A stretch of DNA of 64,000 nucleotides from assembly GCF_011067745.1 (NCBI RefSeq), contig NZ_JAAMPJ010000001.1, positions 1,474,829 to 1,538,828 of the forward strand. The letters run 5' to 3'. Positions 1-10,580 of the stretch are shown piece by piece (the first letter of the stretch is position 1; every line of letters begins with the position of its first letter). The notes beneath the pieces were generated by a model, which searched no databases, was not told where the DNA came from, and saw only the letters and a list, made by a program, of their open reading frames with translations. The stretch is from Lentzea alba (GTDB taxonomy: Bacteria; Actinomycetota; Actinomycetes; Mycobacteriales; Pseudonocardiaceae). Position numbers and translations under genes: made by a program.

Positions 1-83
1 GTGACCGCGAGCAGCGAGGTGGCGAGAATCGTGACCACCGCGAAGGTGATCAGCTTGAGCAGCGGGGCGAGCACGCCTTTCAC
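1..83 (-). CDS. MCE family protein, N-terminal fragment (next MCE gene of the operon)
   Basis: Only the first 27 codons lie in the window. They read as a GTG start followed by a short basic stretch and a hydrophobic segment (KGVLAPLLKLITFAVVTILA), the N-terminal membrane anchor expected of an MCE substrate-binding protein. The GTG overlaps the TGA of the preceding MCE gene (GTGA), so the two are probably translationally coupled. Family assignment rests mainly on context: mce operons carry several consecutive mce genes (A-F) after the two permease genes. Confidence 0.75.
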   Translation of the reverse strand, partial: MKGVLAPLLKLITFAVVTILATSLLAV

Positions 84-1399
84 TTGACCGTCACCTCCGT
101 TCCGCGCACGAGCGGTCCGAGCAGCAGACTCGACCAGCCGGGCATGTCCTGCGGGTCCACGCCGATGCGCGGGCCGAACAGCGCCGCGATCAACCTGGCC
201 TCCTCCGGCGAGTTGGCGAGCCGCAGCACGCTGTCCTGGGCCGACGACGTCGAGGTGTTGCCGGCGTTGGCGGGCGGCAGGATCCCGTCGTGGGCCACGC
301 GGGCGGGCGGCGGCGAGCTGGAGCCGTCCTGCACCGGACCCTCCGGCGGGTACTGCGGGAACGGGTCCGGCCGCGGCACGATGTCGTAGCAGCGGGGCCC
401 GCGCTTGTCCTTGTACTCGGGCTCGTCGAGGTTCGGCTTGTACTTGCCGCGGTTCTGCGTGATCTCCAGCGTGATGTGCAGGCCGGGCTCGTTCGTGCCC
501 TCGCCGAACGCCTTGCTGATGATCGGCTCGAACTCCGCGAGTCCCTTGAGCAGGCAGGGGTACTCGGGGGCGTACTTGGCCAGCAGCTCCAGCGTCGGGC
601 GGCTCGTGTCGGCGAGCCCGATGATGTTGTTCTTGTTGACCGTGACGAAGCTGGTGACGTCCTGCGACGTCGTGGTCAGCGACCCGTACAGCGCGAGCAG
701 GTTGTCGCGCTGCTCGACGACGGTCTTGGTCGTCGTGGTCATGTCGTTGAGGGCCTGCAACAGGTCCGGCGCGGCGTCCGCGTAGACGTTCGAGACGTCC
801 GCGAGCTTGGAGATGTTCTCCTTCAACGCCGGCAGCTGCGGGTTGAGCTCACCGAGGTAGCGGTCCAGCGACACCAGCGTTTCGCCGAGCGGCTTGCCGC
901 GGCCGTCGAGCGCCTGCGACAACGCGGTCAGCGTGGTGGCGAGCTTCTCCGGCTGGATCGCCTGCAGCACCGGCATCAGGTTGTCGAGCACGCGTTCGAG
1001 CTCGATCGCGCTGCTGGTCCGGTCCTGCTCGATGACGGCGCCGGCCTTGATCGCGCCGCTCTTCTGCTGCGGCAGCACGAGGTTGACGTACCGCTCGCCG
1101 AACAACGTCTTGGGCAGCAGGCGCGCGCTGACGTTGCCGGGGATCTGCTCGACCTTGTCCGGCAGCAGCGCGAGCTCCAGCTCGGCGCCGTCCCCGCGGG
1201 TGCGGATGGCCTTCACCGAGCCGACGATCAGGCCGCGGACCTTGACGTCACTGGCCGTCTGCAGCTGGTTGCCGATGTGGTCGGTCTTGAGCGTGACCTT
1301 CACGTAGTCGCCGAAGGCGTCCTTGTACAACGCCACCGTGAGCGACAGGAACATGGCGATCGCGAGAAGAAAGGCGATGCCCAGCACGCGTTTCTTCAT
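80..1399 (-). CDS. MCE family lipid-transport protein (MceA position)
   Basis: 439 aa. One N-terminal transmembrane anchor (about residues 5-25), then the MCE/MlaD domain (about 35-115, with VKVRGLIVGSV and LFGERYVNLVLP), then a long helical domain and a proline/serine-rich tail after about residue 335. MCE proteins form hexameric periplasm/cell-wall shuttles that bring lipids or sterols to the YrbE permease pair and the Mkl ATPase. It is the first mce gene after yrbEB, with which it overlaps (ATGA), and it overlaps the next mce gene by GTGA. Substrate cannot be told from sequence. Confidence 0.9.
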   Translation of the reverse strand: MKKRVLGIAFLLAIAMFLSLTVALYKDAFGDYVKVTLKTDHIGNQLQTASDVKVRGLIVGSVKAIRTRGDGAELELALLPDKVEQIPGNVSARLLPKTLFGERYVNLVLPQQKSGAIKAGAVIEQDRTSSAIELERVLDNLMPVLQAIQPEKLATTLTALSQALDGRGKPLGETLVSLDRYLGELNPQLPALKENISKLADVSNVYADAAPDLLQALNDMTTTTKTVVEQRDNLLALYGSLTTTSQDVTSFVTVNKNNIIGLADTSRPTLELLAKYAPEYPCLLKGLAEFEPIISKAFGEGTNEPGLHITLEITQNRGKYKPNLDEPEYKDKRGPRCYDIVPRPDPFPQYPPEGPVQDGSSSPPPARVAHDGILPPANAGNTSTSSAQDSVLRLANSPEEARLIAALFGPRIGVDPQDMPGWSSLLLGPLVRGTEVTVK

Positions 1400-2205
1400 C
1401 CCGCGATCCTCACCGTCGTCGTCGCTCCCCAGATCGCGAGGCTCAGGAAGAAGTCCAGCAGCGCCGTCGTGACGATCGCGGTCCGCACCGCGCGCCCGAC
1501 CGCCACACCGACGCCCGCGGGGCCGCCGCTCGCGCGGTAGCCGTAGTAGCAGTGGGTCATGATGATCACGACCGCGAAGACCAGCACCTTGCCGAACGAC
1601 CAGAGCACGTCGATCGGCGGTAGGAACAGGTTGAAGTAGTGGTCATACGTACCTGCCGACTGCCCGTAGAACTCGACCGTGATCGTTCTGGCGGCCAGGT
1701 AGCTCGTCAGCAGGCCGATCACGTACAGCGGGATGATCGCGACGAAGCCCGCGATGATCCGCGTGGTCACCAGGAACGGCAGGCTGGGAATGCCCATGAC
1801 CTCCAGCGCGTCGATCTCCTCGGAGATCCGCATGGCGCCGAGCTGTGCCGTGAAGCCTGATCCGACCGTGGCGCTCAGAGCGAGACCGGCGACCAACGGC
1901 GCGATCTCGCGGGTGTTGAAGTAGGCGGACACGAAGCCGGCGAACGCACTCGTGCCGATCTGGTTGAGGGCGGTGAAGCCCTGCAGACCGACGACCGTGC
2001 CCGTGAAAACACTGAGTCCGACCATCACGCCGATCGTGCCGCCGATGACCGCGAGCGCGCCGGACCCGAAGCTGACCTCGGCCAGCAGCCGCATCGTCTC
2101 CTTCGAGTACCGCTTGAGCGCGCGAGGGGTCCAGGCCAGCGCCTTGATGTAGAACGCCAGCTGGTCACCGAAGCCGTCCAGAGTGGACAGCGCCTTGTTC
2201 GCCAT
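1396..2205 (-). CDS. yrbEB: MlaE/YrbE family ABC permease (second of pair)
   Basis: 269 aa integral membrane protein of the MlaE (permease) family: several hydrophobic helices and the conserved central block with a glutamate-rich cytoplasmic stretch (MRISEEIDALEVMGI), the coupling region that contacts the ATPase. With the upstream YrbEA it forms the membrane channel of an MCE importer driven by Mkl. The ATG start shares one base with the stop of yrbEA and its stop overlaps the mce start, so the whole operon is coupled. Length is normal for the family. Confidence 0.93.
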   Translation of the reverse strand: MANKALSTLDGFGDQLAFYIKALAWTPRALKRYSKETMRLLAEVSFGSGALAVIGGTIGVMVGLSVFTGTVVGLQGFTALNQIGTSAFAGFVSAYFNTREIAPLVAGLALSATVGSGFTAQLGAMRISEEIDALEVMGIPSLPFLVTTRIIAGFVAIIPLYVIGLLTSYLAARTITVEFYGQSAGTYDHYFNLFLPPIDVLWSFGKVLVFAVVIIMTHCYYGYRASGGPAGVGVAVGRAVRTAIVTTALLDFFLSLAIWGATTTVRIAG

Positions 2206-3005
2206 CAGCTCCCCTTCGCGGGCACGACCTGCAGGTAGATCGTGGTGAGGACGAAGTTGACGAAGAACAGCAGCAGGAACGTGATGACCACGGCCTGGTT
2301 CACCGCGTCACCGACGCCCTTGGGCCCACCGGCCGGGTTGAGCCCCCGGTAGGCCGCGACGATGCCCGCGATGAACCCGAAGATGAGCGCCTTGAGCTCA
2401 CTGATCCACAGGTCCGGCAGCTGCGCCAGCGCACTGAAACTGGCCAGGTACGCGCCGGGCGTGCCGTCCTGCATGATCACGTTGAAGAAGTAACCGCCGA
2501 GCACGCCGACGACGCTCACCATGCCGTTGAGCAGCACGGACACCAACATCGTGGCCAGCACGCGGGGCACGACCAGGCGGTGGATCGGACTGACGCCGAG
2601 CACTTCCATGGCGTCGATCTCTTCGCGGATCTTGCGAGAACCGATGTCCGCGCAGATCGCGCTACCGCCCGCCCCCGCGATCAGCAGCGCCGTCACGATA
2701 GGACTGGCCTGCTGGATGATCGCGAGCACGCTGGCCGCACCCGTGAACGACTGCGCACCGATCTGCCTGGTGAGACTCCCCAGCTGCAACGCGATGACCG
2801 CGCCGAACGGGATGGAGACCAGCGCCGTCGGCAGCACCGTCACGCTGACGATGAACCAGCTCTGCTGAATGAACTCCCGCAGCTGGAACGGCCGCCGGAA
2901 CGTGGCCCGCACGACGTCGATGCCGAGCTGGCACAACTTCCCGGTCTCCCGCAGTGCACCGGCGCCGGGGAACGTGGTCTGTGCTGATCCCTTCTGGGTG
3001 GTCAC
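2205..3005 (-). CDS. yrbEA: MlaE/YrbE family ABC permease (first of pair)
   Basis: 266 aa MlaE-family permease with the same coupling-helix signature as its neighbour (IGSRKIREEIDAMEVLGV) and about five hydrophobic segments. It pairs with YrbEB in the inner membrane of the MCE lipid importer. The GTG start overlaps the TGA of mkl (GTGA), and the gene is sandwiched between the ATPase and second permease in canonical actinobacterial order. An upstream start is excluded because mkl codes there. Confidence 0.93.
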   Translation of the reverse strand: MTTQKGSAQTTFPGAGALRETGKLCQLGIDVVRATFRRPFQLREFIQQSWFIVSVTVLPTALVSIPFGAVIALQLGSLTRQIGAQSFTGAASVLAIIQQASPIVTALLIAGAGGSAICADIGSRKIREEIDAMEVLGVSPIHRLVVPRVLATMLVSVLLNGMVSVVGVLGGYFFNVIMQDGTPGAYLASFSALAQLPDLWISELKALIFGFIAGIVAAYRGLNPAGGPKGVGDAVNQAVVITFLLLFFVNFVLTTIYLQVVPAKGS

Positions 3006-4063
3006 AGCACACCACCCTGCCGAGGCCAGGGGCTCGGGGTGGGACTCGGCGTAGCGGCGTGCACCCGATACCGCGCCTGCTCCTCCGGCGTAAGACTGGC
3101 GACAATCCCCTGCTGAGCCTCGTACGGCAGCTGATGGATGATCGACATGACCCGGTCCTTCCGCCGCCGCACCGCATCGCGGAACGGCAACCCGGGCGTC
3201 GGCTCCAACTGCGGCACGATCCCGCGAACATCCCCCTCAGGCGACCCGTCCGAGTGCCCGGCGTCCGCATGCGCCTGCTCGGCAGCCATGGTCGCCGTGT
3301 CCTTCTCCTCGGACATGCCGATGGGCCCAAGCCGACGCCCGTTCAAGAACTGCTCGACCACCGGCTCATCACTGGTCAGCAACACCTCACGCGGCCCGAA
3401 CATGATCAGCTCGCGCCGGAACAACATCCCGAGGTTGTCCGGCACGGTCCGAGCAATGTTGATGTTGTGCGTGACGATGAGAATCGTCGCGTCGATCTGC
3501 GCGTTGAGATCGATCAACAACTGGCTCAGGTACGCCGTCCGCACCGGGTCGAGCCCGGAGTCCGGCTCGTCGCACAAAATGATCTCGGGGTCCAGCACCA
3601 GCGCCCTGGCCAGCCCAGCCCGCTTGCGCATACCGCCGGAAATCTCACCGGGGAGCTTCTTCTCCGCACCGACGAGACCGACCATCTCCATCTTCTCGAG
3701 AACGATGCGCCGAACCTCGGCCTCGGTCTTGCGAGTGTGCTCCCTCAGCGGAAAAGCGATGTTGTCGTACAGGTTCATCGACCCGAACAACGCACCGTCC
3801 TGGAACAGCACCCCGAACATCTTCCGGATCTCGTACAACCGGTGCTCGGAGCACTTCACCAGATCAGTGCCATTAATGATGATCTTGCCTTTTTCCGGCT
3901 TGAGCAGCCCCACCAACGACTTCAGGAACACGCTCTTGCCGGTACCCGACGGCCCGAGCATCACGCTGACCTCACCAGGCGGCAACGTGAGCGTCACGTC
4001 CTGCCAGATGGTCTGCTTGCCGAAGGACTTGGTCAGACCCTCGACGACCACCTCGACGCCCAT
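3002..4063 (-). CDS. mkl: ABC transporter ATP-binding protein Mkl (MCE importer ATPase)
   Basis: 353 aa from the ATG at 4063, which has GGAGGT just upstream; a GTG 6 codons earlier (4081) is an alternative. It has a full ABC ATPase set: Walker A (GPSGTGKS), signature (SGGMRKRAGLARAL), Walker B with glutamate (EIILCDEPDSGLDP) and H-loop histidine (IVTHN). A C-terminal extension of about 100 aa after the ATPase core is typical of actinobacterial Mkl. It powers lipid import through YrbEAB. In Mycobacterium mkl is an orphan gene near the rpl/rpo region; here it heads the mce operon directly. Confidence 0.93.
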   Translation of the reverse strand: MGVEVVVEGLTKSFGKQTIWQDVTLTLPPGEVSVMLGPSGTGKSVFLKSLVGLLKPEKGKIIINGTDLVKCSEHRLYEIRKMFGVLFQDGALFGSMNLYDNIAFPLREHTRKTEAEVRRIVLEKMEMVGLVGAEKKLPGEISGGMRKRAGLARALVLDPEIILCDEPDSGLDPVRTAYLSQLLIDLNAQIDATILIVTHNINIARTVPDNLGMLFRRELIMFGPREVLLTSDEPVVEQFLNGRRLGPIGMSEEKDTATMAAEQAHADAGHSDGSPEGDVRGIVPQLEPTPGLPFRDAVRRRKDRVMSIIHQLPYEAQQGIVASLTPEEQARYRVHAATPSPTPSPWPRQGGVL

Positions 4064-4429
4064 CCGCACCTCCGCACACACCCGAAGACGCCGTGGCGAT
4101 CGGCGTCACACCTGGGCAACGAGTTCGTTCGCGGCAGGTTACTCACCAGTTGGCCTAACGCCGGTTGCGTTCCGGTAACGCCACGCTGCGTGACCTCGCA
4201 AAACGGTCATCAACGCGTAGACCACTGCCTGACAACCGGGAAATCCGCCACAGGTGTGAGGTCACGCACACCGACCGATTACCCGCCGATGGCGCAGCCG
4301 AGGCGACGCGAAGGCGCAGCCGAGCTGCTTTTCCCGTGCGCTCCGGGTGGGGTCTGGGGCAGAGCCCCAGGGGAAGCACGCAACCGCAAGGTCGCCGCCC
4401 GCAAGCCGACCACCCGCCCGCTTGCGCCC
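4064..4429. other. Non-coding stretch between mkl and rplL
   Basis: No credible gene. It presumably holds the mkl promoter (not resolved). It contains a small perfect hairpin CTGGGGC-aga-GCCCCAG at 4354-4370 inside a G-rich tract, a kind of intergenic element common in high-GC actinomycetes; a related G/C hairpin lies upstream of rpmG (11357-11371). Confidence 0.5.
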
Positions 4430-4440
4430 CAAAAACAACA

Positions 4441-4481
4441 AAACGGGCGTGCACCCCCGTTGAAAAGGTGCACGCCCGTTT
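4441..4481 (-). terminator. Intrinsic terminator after rplL
   Basis: Perfect 15-bp inverted repeat (arms 4441-4455 and 4467-4481, 11-base loop). Read on the minus strand it is followed by a T-rich run (TTTTGTTGTTTTT), so it is a good Rho-independent terminator 43 bases beyond the rplL stop. Confidence 0.85.
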
Positions 4482-4523
4482 CAGGCACTGCGAGGCAAAG
4501 CGCGACCCCCGAAGGGGCCCAGA

Positions 4524-4910
4524 TCACTTGAGGGTGATCTTGGCGCCGGCAGCCTCGAGCTTCTCCTTGGCGGCGTCGGCAACGTCCTTCGCCACGTTCT
4601 CGAGGAGCGGCTTCGGAGCGGACTCGACCAGCTCCTTGGCCTCCTTCAGGCCCAGGCCCGAGACGACCTCGCGGACGACCTTGATGACCTGGATCTTCTT
4701 GTCGCCGGCGCCCTCGAGAACGACGGTGAACTCGTCCTTCTCCTCGGCAGCCTCAGCCGGGGCGCCGGGGCCCGCGACGGCGGCAACGGCGACGGGCGCC
4801 GCGGCGGTGACCTCGAAGGTCTCCTCGAACTGCTTCACGAACTCGGACAGCTCCAGGAGGGTCATCTCCTTGAAAGCGTCGAGCAGCTCGTCGGTGCTGA
4901 GCTTCGCCAT
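4524..4910 (-). CDS. rplL: 50S ribosomal protein L7/L12
   Basis: 128 aa. N-terminal dimerisation domain (about 1-35), an alanine/proline-rich hinge (about 36-55), and the C-terminal factor-binding domain ([20 protein letters not shown]... [14 protein letters not shown]). Forms the ribosomal stalk with L10 and recruits translation GTPases. It lies 55 bases after rplJ, as in nearly all bacteria, and ends before a strong terminator, so rplJ-rplL is a two-gene operon here. Confidence 0.98.
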   Translation of the reverse strand: MAKLSTDELLDAFKEMTLLELSEFVKQFEETFEVTAAAPVAVAAVAGPGAPAEAAEEKDEFTVVLEGAGDKKIQVIKVVREVVSGLGLKEAKELVESAPKPLLENVAKDVADAAKEKLEAAGAKITLK

Positions 4911-4965
4911 GATCGGCGTTCCTTTCTATTTCCCGCGCGAAAGCGTCGGGCGTGTCTTCGGGTGA

Positions 4966-5520
4966 TCAGCTTTCGGCGGGAGCGTCGGCTTCGGCGGCGG
5001 GAGCCGCAGCGGCCTTCTTCTCCTGCAGGGCAGCAGCCAGGCGAGCGACCTGGGAAGCCGGGGCGTTGAACAGACCCGCGGCCTTGGCCAGGTTGCCCTT
5101 CATCGCGCCCGCGAGCTTCGCGAGCAGCACCTCACGGCTTTCGAGGTCCGCGATAGCGGTGACCTCGTCGACCGAGAGCGGGCGGCCATCCATGTAGCCG
5201 CCCTTGATGACCAGGGCCTTGTTGTCCTTCGCGAAGTCACGGATCGCCTTGGCGGCGTCGACGGGCTCGCCCTCGACGAACGCGATGGCGGTCGGACCGG
5301 ACAGGAGAGCCTCGAGGCCCTCGACGCCGGCGTCCGCAGCAGCCAGTTTGACCAGCGTGTTCTTCGCGACGGTGTACTTGGTGCCCGCGCCGAGAGCGCG
5401 ACGCAGCGTGGTGAGCTGCGCCATGGAGAGGCCACGGTACTCGGTGACAACCGCTGCCGAGCTGCTGCGGAACTGGTCCGCGAGCTCAGCGACCGCCGTA
5501 ACCTTCGTGGGCTTCGCCAT
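4966..5520 (-). CDS. rplJ: 50S ribosomal protein L10
   Basis: 184 aa. L10 family: N-terminal rRNA-binding domain ([28 protein letters not shown]) and C-terminal helix that anchors L7/L12 dimers; an alanine-rich tail replaces the shorter tail of E. coli. ATG start with GAGGAGG a few bases upstream (gagaggaggcgatcATG). Followed by rplL. The long untranslated region upstream suggests autoregulation by the L10-L12 complex, as known in other bacteria. Confidence 0.98.
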   Translation of the reverse strand: MAKPTKVTAVAELADQFRSSSAAVVTEYRGLSMAQLTTLRRALGAGTKYTVAKNTLVKLAAADAGVEGLEALLSGPTAIAFVEGEPVDAAKAIRDFAKDNKALVIKGGYMDGRPLSVDEVTAIADLESREVLLAKLAGAMKGNLAKAAGLFNAPASQVARLAAALQEKKAAAAPAAEADAPAES

Positions 5521-5700
5521 GATCGCCTCCTCTCTGGGCTGGGTTAGACCGCCAGCCGAGAAGGCTCCGAAACAACAAAAACGCCCACGCGCACAAGCAG
5601 CACGGGGCGTTGCAAGAGCTAGCCTCGTCCTCCCTGCGCGGGCCGCCCGTGTTGCAACGGGGCCTTCGTTCTCCTCGCGGAGAAAACCAGCGGTCTTCGG
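5521..5700 (-). promoter_or_regulatory. Candidate rplJ leader (L10-type autoregulatory leader)
   Basis: About 180 bases of untranslated sequence precede rplJ and contain several G/C hairpin-forming segments (for example around 5600-5670, with GCAACGCCCCGTG and CCCGTTGCAACACGGG on the minus strand). L10 leaders that bind the L10(L12)4 complex occupy this position in many bacteria. Assignment is positional; the kink-turn core was not verified. Confidence 0.4.
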
Positions 5701-5762
5701 TAGAACCGTTGAAAACAGTACTCGACTGTGTACTGCCGGACCAAATCGGCATGATGTGACCT

Positions 5763-6461
5763 GTGACAGACGAGCCCGGCAAGGACCTCGCGCCCCGCCA
5801 GCCGCAGCCTCCGGCCCCTCAGGTGGACCCGGAGCAGCTCAAGCAGTTCCAGGAGTTCCAGCGCTTCCAGGAGTTCCAGCGCTACCAGGAAGCCACGGGC
5901 CAGGCGCCGCAGCCGCCCAGGCAGCAGGGCAAGCGCTGGTGGCTCGTCGTGCTGGGCAGCCGCATCTTCTGGCGCACGCTCTTCTTCGTCCTGGTCATCG
6001 GCTCCGTGATCTGGGCCTACAACCACTTCTTCGGCGTGGACGACCCCGGCGACATCGCGCAGGACAGCGGCGGCGTCACCGGTCCGGCCCAGGGCCTCTC
6101 CTCGCCGGCCGGTCTGCAGGGCACGGTCGGCATGTTCTACAAGCACGTCTCGTTCGCCGACACCACCCGTGCCTGCACGCTCTTCCTCCGCGACGACACC
6201 CGCCAGAAGTTCGCCAACGCTTACGGCGCAAGCGATTGCGCGGACGCGGTGAAGACCCTGAAGACCAAGGTGACCAGCGTCGACAAGTTCCAGCAGGTCA
6301 TGTTCCCGCCGGACATGCTCAAGACGCCGACCACCGACAAGGTCACCATCGACTCCTGCGCGCTGACCGTGGAGGGCGGCCCACGCCTGGGCTCGTTCGT
6401 CGTGGAGAAGATCAAGAACGGCTGGGTCATCACCGACTGGTCCCCCAGCACCTGTGGTTGA
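5763..6461 (+). CDS. Membrane-anchored protein of unknown function
   Basis: 232 aa. Residues 1-60 are cytoplasmic, proline/glutamine-rich, with a short tandem repeat [15 protein letters not shown]; one transmembrane helix follows (about 67-85, [20 protein letters not shown]); the remaining 145 aa are predicted extracellular and contain three cysteines. The outer domain looks like a small NTF2-like or stress-type globule but I cannot assign a family. GTG start without an obvious ribosome site, possibly leaderless. The next gene starts within 10 bases, so they are likely cotranscribed. Confidence 0.8.
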   Translation: MTDEPGKDLAPRQPQPPAPQVDPEQLKQFQEFQRFQEFQRYQEATGQAPQPPRQQGKRWWLVVLGSRIFWRTLFFVLVIGSVIWAYNHFFGVDDPGDIAQDSGGVTGPAQGLSSPAGLQGTVGMFYKHVSFADTTRACTLFLRDDTRQKFANAYGASDCADAVKTLKTKVTSVDKFQQVMFPPDMLKTPTTDKVTIDSCALTVEGGPRLGSFVVEKIKNGWVITDWSPSTCG

Positions 6462-6470
6462 TTGGACCGC

Positions 6471-7241
6471 ATGGCAAATGCACTGGGGGTGCCGAGCCCC
6501 GACAAGGCCGCGTACATGGACAACGTCGCCGCGGTGGCCGTCGACTACAAACAGCAGCTGCTCGACCTGCTCCAGCTGGAACCCGGCCTGAAGGTCCTCG
6601 ACCTGGGTTGCGGCCCCGGCGCGGATCTCCAGGCGATGGCCGACGCGGTCGAGGTGTCCGGACGTGTCATCGGCGTCGACGTCGACCCGACGATGGTGGA
6701 GGCCGCGAGCGAACGATTCCGCGACCACCCGCAGGTCGAGGTGCTCCTCGGTGACGGCCACGCGTTGTCGTTCGAGGAAGCCTCGTTCGACCGCGCGAGG
6801 ATGGATCGCGCGCTGCAGCACGTGGCGGACCCCGCCGCCGTCCTCGCCGAACTGCTCCGCGTGCTGAAGCCGGGCGGCCTGCTGCGGATCGGCGAGCCCG
6901 ACTGGGATTCGCTGGTGGTCGACGGCGACCTGGAGATGAACCGCGCGTTCAACCGTTTCGTCTGTTCGACGATGGTCCGCAACGCCACCGTCGGCCGTCA
7001 GCTCGCCCGGTTGGCGCGTGCGGCCGGCTTCGAAGTCGACGAAGTCCGCACGGCATCACCTGTGTTCCACGACTTCGCCCAGGCCGACAAGATCTTCGCC
7101 TTCACCCGCAACACGGAAAGGGCGATCCGAGCCGGCGCCATCGAGCGCGCGGACGGCGAGCGATGGCTGGCGGAACTGCAGGCCGGTGACTTCCTGGCTG
7201 CACCGCTGATGTTCCTGATGTCAGCGCGCAAACCGTTGTGA
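6471..7241 (+). CDS. Class I SAM-dependent methyltransferase
   Basis: 256 aa from ATG 6471 (a TTG at 6462 is possible). Rossmann methyltransferase: motif I VLDLGCGPGADL, acidic end of strand 2 (VIGVDVD), motif with GDGHAL, and post-motif RVLKPGGLLRIGEP, as in UbiE/menaquinone-type and other small-molecule methyltransferases. The substrate is unknown; it is not the menG of this genome (see 61493-62215). It directly follows the membrane protein gene and ends at a bidirectional terminator shared with rplA. Confidence 0.88.
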   Translation: MANALGVPSPDKAAYMDNVAAVAVDYKQQLLDLLQLEPGLKVLDLGCGPGADLQAMADAVEVSGRVIGVDVDPTMVEAASERFRDHPQVEVLLGDGHALSFEEASFDRARMDRALQHVADPAAVLAELLRVLKPGGLLRIGEPDWDSLVVDGDLEMNRAFNRFVCSTMVRNATVGRQLARLARAAGFEVDEVRTASPVFHDFAQADKIFAFTRNTERAIRAGAIERADGERWLAELQAGDFLAAPLMFLMSARKPL

Positions 7242-7249
7242 GACAGCAA

Positions 7250-7279
7250 AAGGCCCCGGTGCCGAAGCACCGGGGCCTT
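7250..7279. terminator. Bidirectional terminator between methyltransferase and rplA
   Basis: Inverted repeat with arms 7250-7262 and 7267-7279 around a CGAA tetraloop, flanked by AAA on one side and TTT on the other. It separates convergent genes and can serve both. Confidence 0.85.
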
Positions 7280-7302
7280 TCGAAGAGCTAGAACCGTGAG
7301 GC

Positions 7303-8013
7303 TCAGGCCTCGTCCACCAGCATGTTGCGGGTGCGGTTCGGGTCGACCGGGATGCCGGGGCCCATCGTCGTGGAGACGGTGACCTTCTTGACGTACCGGC
7401 CCTTGGCGGCGGACGGCTTCGCACGAAGAACCTCGTCGAGGGCGGCCGCGTAGTTCTCGACCAGCTTCTCGGAGTCGAACGACACCTTGCCGATCACGAA
7501 GTGCAGGTTGGCCTGCTTGTCAACGCGGAAGTTGATCTTTCCGCCCTTGATCTCGTTCACGGCCTTCGCGACCTCGGGGGTCACGGTGCCGGTCTTCGGG
7601 TTCGGCATCAGGCCACGCGGGCCCAGGATGCGAGCGATGCGGCCGACCTTCGCCATCTGGTCGGGGGTCGCGATCGCGGCGTCGAAGTCGAGCCAGCCAC
7701 CCTGGATGCGCTCGATCAGGTCCTCGGAGCCAACGGCGTCCGCACCGGCGGCCTCGGCCTCAGCGGCCTTGTCACCGGTTGCGAAGACGATCACGCGGGC
7801 GGTCTTGCCCGTACCGTGCGGCAGGTTCACGGTGCCGCGGACCATCTGGTCGGCCTTGCGAGGGTCGACGCCGAGGCGGATTGCAACCTCGACGGTGGCG
7901 TCCAGCTTCACCTTGGACGTTTCCTTGGCGAGCTTGGCGGCCTCCAGCGGCGAGTACAGCCGCTCCCGGTCCACCAGCTCGGCGGCGGCCTTGTAGGCCT
8001 TGCTGCGCTTCAT
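7303..8013 (-). CDS. rplA: 50S ribosomal protein L1
   Basis: 236 aa, standard L1 length. Contains the L1 signature region (two-domain fold; [18 protein letters not shown] in the hinge-proximal part, [21 protein letters not shown]). L1 binds 23S rRNA at the L1 stalk and usually represses its own operon. It follows rplK by 80 bases on the same strand in the conserved secE-nusG-rplK-rplA order. Confidence 0.98.
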   Translation of the reverse strand: MKRSKAYKAAAELVDRERLYSPLEAAKLAKETSKVKLDATVEVAIRLGVDPRKADQMVRGTVNLPHGTGKTARVIVFATGDKAAEAEAAGADAVGSEDLIERIQGGWLDFDAAIATPDQMAKVGRIARILGPRGLMPNPKTGTVTPEVAKAVNEIKGGKINFRVDKQANLHFVIGKVSFDSEKLVENYAAALDEVLRAKPSAAKGRYVKKVTVSTTMGPGIPVDPNRTRNMLVDEA

Positions 8014-8093
8014 AACTTCTGTCCTTACCGTGGATCAGTTCGTGGTGAATGAGCCGCGCTCGGCTCTCCCACGCTTGCTAGAAAAGGGTGCGA

Positions 8094-8528
8094 TCAGCCT
8101 TCGACCGTGATGCCCATGGAACGGGCGGTGCCAGCGATGATCTTCGCGGCCTGGTCGATGTCGTTCGCGTTCAGGTCGACCATCTTGGTCTGCGCGATCT
8201 GACGCACCTGCTCCATGGTCACCTTGGCGACCTTGACGCGGTGCGGCTCGCCGGAGCCCTTGTCGACACCGGCAGCGGCGAGGATGAGCCTCGCGGCGGG
8301 CGGGGTCTTCAGCTTGAAGTCGAACGAGCGGTCTTCGTACACGGAGATCTCAACCGGCACGACCTGACCGCGCTGCGACTCGGTCGCGGCGTTGTAGGCC
8401 TTGCAGAACTCCATGATGTTGACGCCGTGCTGACCAAGCGCGGGACCGACGGGCGGCGCCGGGTTGGCGGCACCAGCCTTGATCTGCAGCTTGATGATCG
8501 CTGACAGCTTCTTCTTCTTGGGTGGCAT
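8094..8528 (-). CDS. rplK: 50S ribosomal protein L11
   Basis: 144 aa, typical. N-terminal [31 protein letters not shown] is the conserved domain that contacts the GTPase-associated centre; the C-terminal RNA-binding domain carries the [14 protein letters not shown] block. Lies between nusG and rplA as usual. It is the target region for thiopeptide antibiotics in other actinomycetes; nothing unusual is seen here. Confidence 0.98.
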
Positions 8529-8615
8529 TGTCCGTACTTCCTGTTATTGCGGTGTCCGCGCGCGGCCCTGCCAGCCGCAGCGTGGCCGATCGACCTCTCC
8601 GCGAGGAGAGATCGC

Positions 8616-9882
<1,267 letters not shown>

Positions 9883-9919
9883 GCCGTGCCTCCACTCCAC
9901 CCATGACGCGCTTCGACAG

Positions 9920-9992
<73 letters not shown>

Positions 9993-10130
9993 TTGAGATC
10001 CACGCGAGATCCCCTGGCCAAGCAGGAAGTGTACGGGAGCCTGTCCCGTCCATTCCAACCAGACCGCTCAAGCACTTGCCGAGCGGCCTGTCGCACAGCC
10101 TACCCACACGCGAGCCGAGAACACGAATCA

Positions 10131-10154
10131 GGGTCGGGCAATCGCACCCGACCC
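10131..10154 (-). terminator. Hairpin terminator after hadB
   Basis: GGGTCGGG ... CCCGACCC inverted repeat (arms 10131-10138, 10147-10154), 7 bases past the hadB stop. No clear T-run. Confidence 0.55.
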
Positions 10155-10160
10155 CGTGTG

Positions 10161-10580
10161 TCAAGAAACACGTACGCGAGCAAAAGCGCCGGTCAGGACC
10201 GACTTGCCCTCGAACGCCGCGTTGATGTTGACCTTCACAGTTCCGTCTTCGAAGTCCTTGGTGACCTTCGCGGTCACCTCGACCAGCGCGCCCTCGCCGT
10301 CGTTCGGCACCACGACGGGCCGGCCGAACCGGCAGCCGTACTCGACGATCGCGCCGGGGTCGCCGATCCACTCCGCGACGATCCGCGAGGCGACGGCCAT
10401 GGTCAGCATGCCGTGCGCGATGACGTCCGGCAGGCCGACGTCCTTCGCGGTCTTCTCGTTCCAGTGGATGGGGTTGAAGTCCAGCGAGGCGCCCGCGTAG
10501 CGCACCAGGTCGGCCCGCGTGAGGCGGACGGACAACGCCGGCAGTTCCGTTCCGACCTCGGTGACGATTCCTGCGGTCAC
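10161..10580 (-). CDS. hadB: MaoC-like (3R)-hydroxyacyl dehydratase subunit HadB
   Basis: 139 aa hot-dog-fold protein. The catalytic hydratase-2 motif is visible: YAGASLDFNPIHWNEKTA (Asp and His of the D-x4-H dyad) followed by VIAHGMLTMAVASRI. In mycobacteria HadAB is a heterodimeric dehydratase of FAS-II; HadB carries the active site. Start GTG overlaps the hadA stop (GTGA). Synteny (rpmG-hadA-hadB then tRNA-Trp-secE) is as in Mycobacterium, but hadC is absent. Confidence 0.9.
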   Translation of the reverse strand: MTAGIVTEVGTELPALSVRLTRADLVRYAGASLDFNPIHWNEKTAKDVGLPDVIAHGMLTMAVASRIVAEWIGDPGAIVEYGCRFGRPVVVPNDGEGALVEVTAKVTKDFEDGTVKVNINAAFEGKSVLTGAFARVRVS

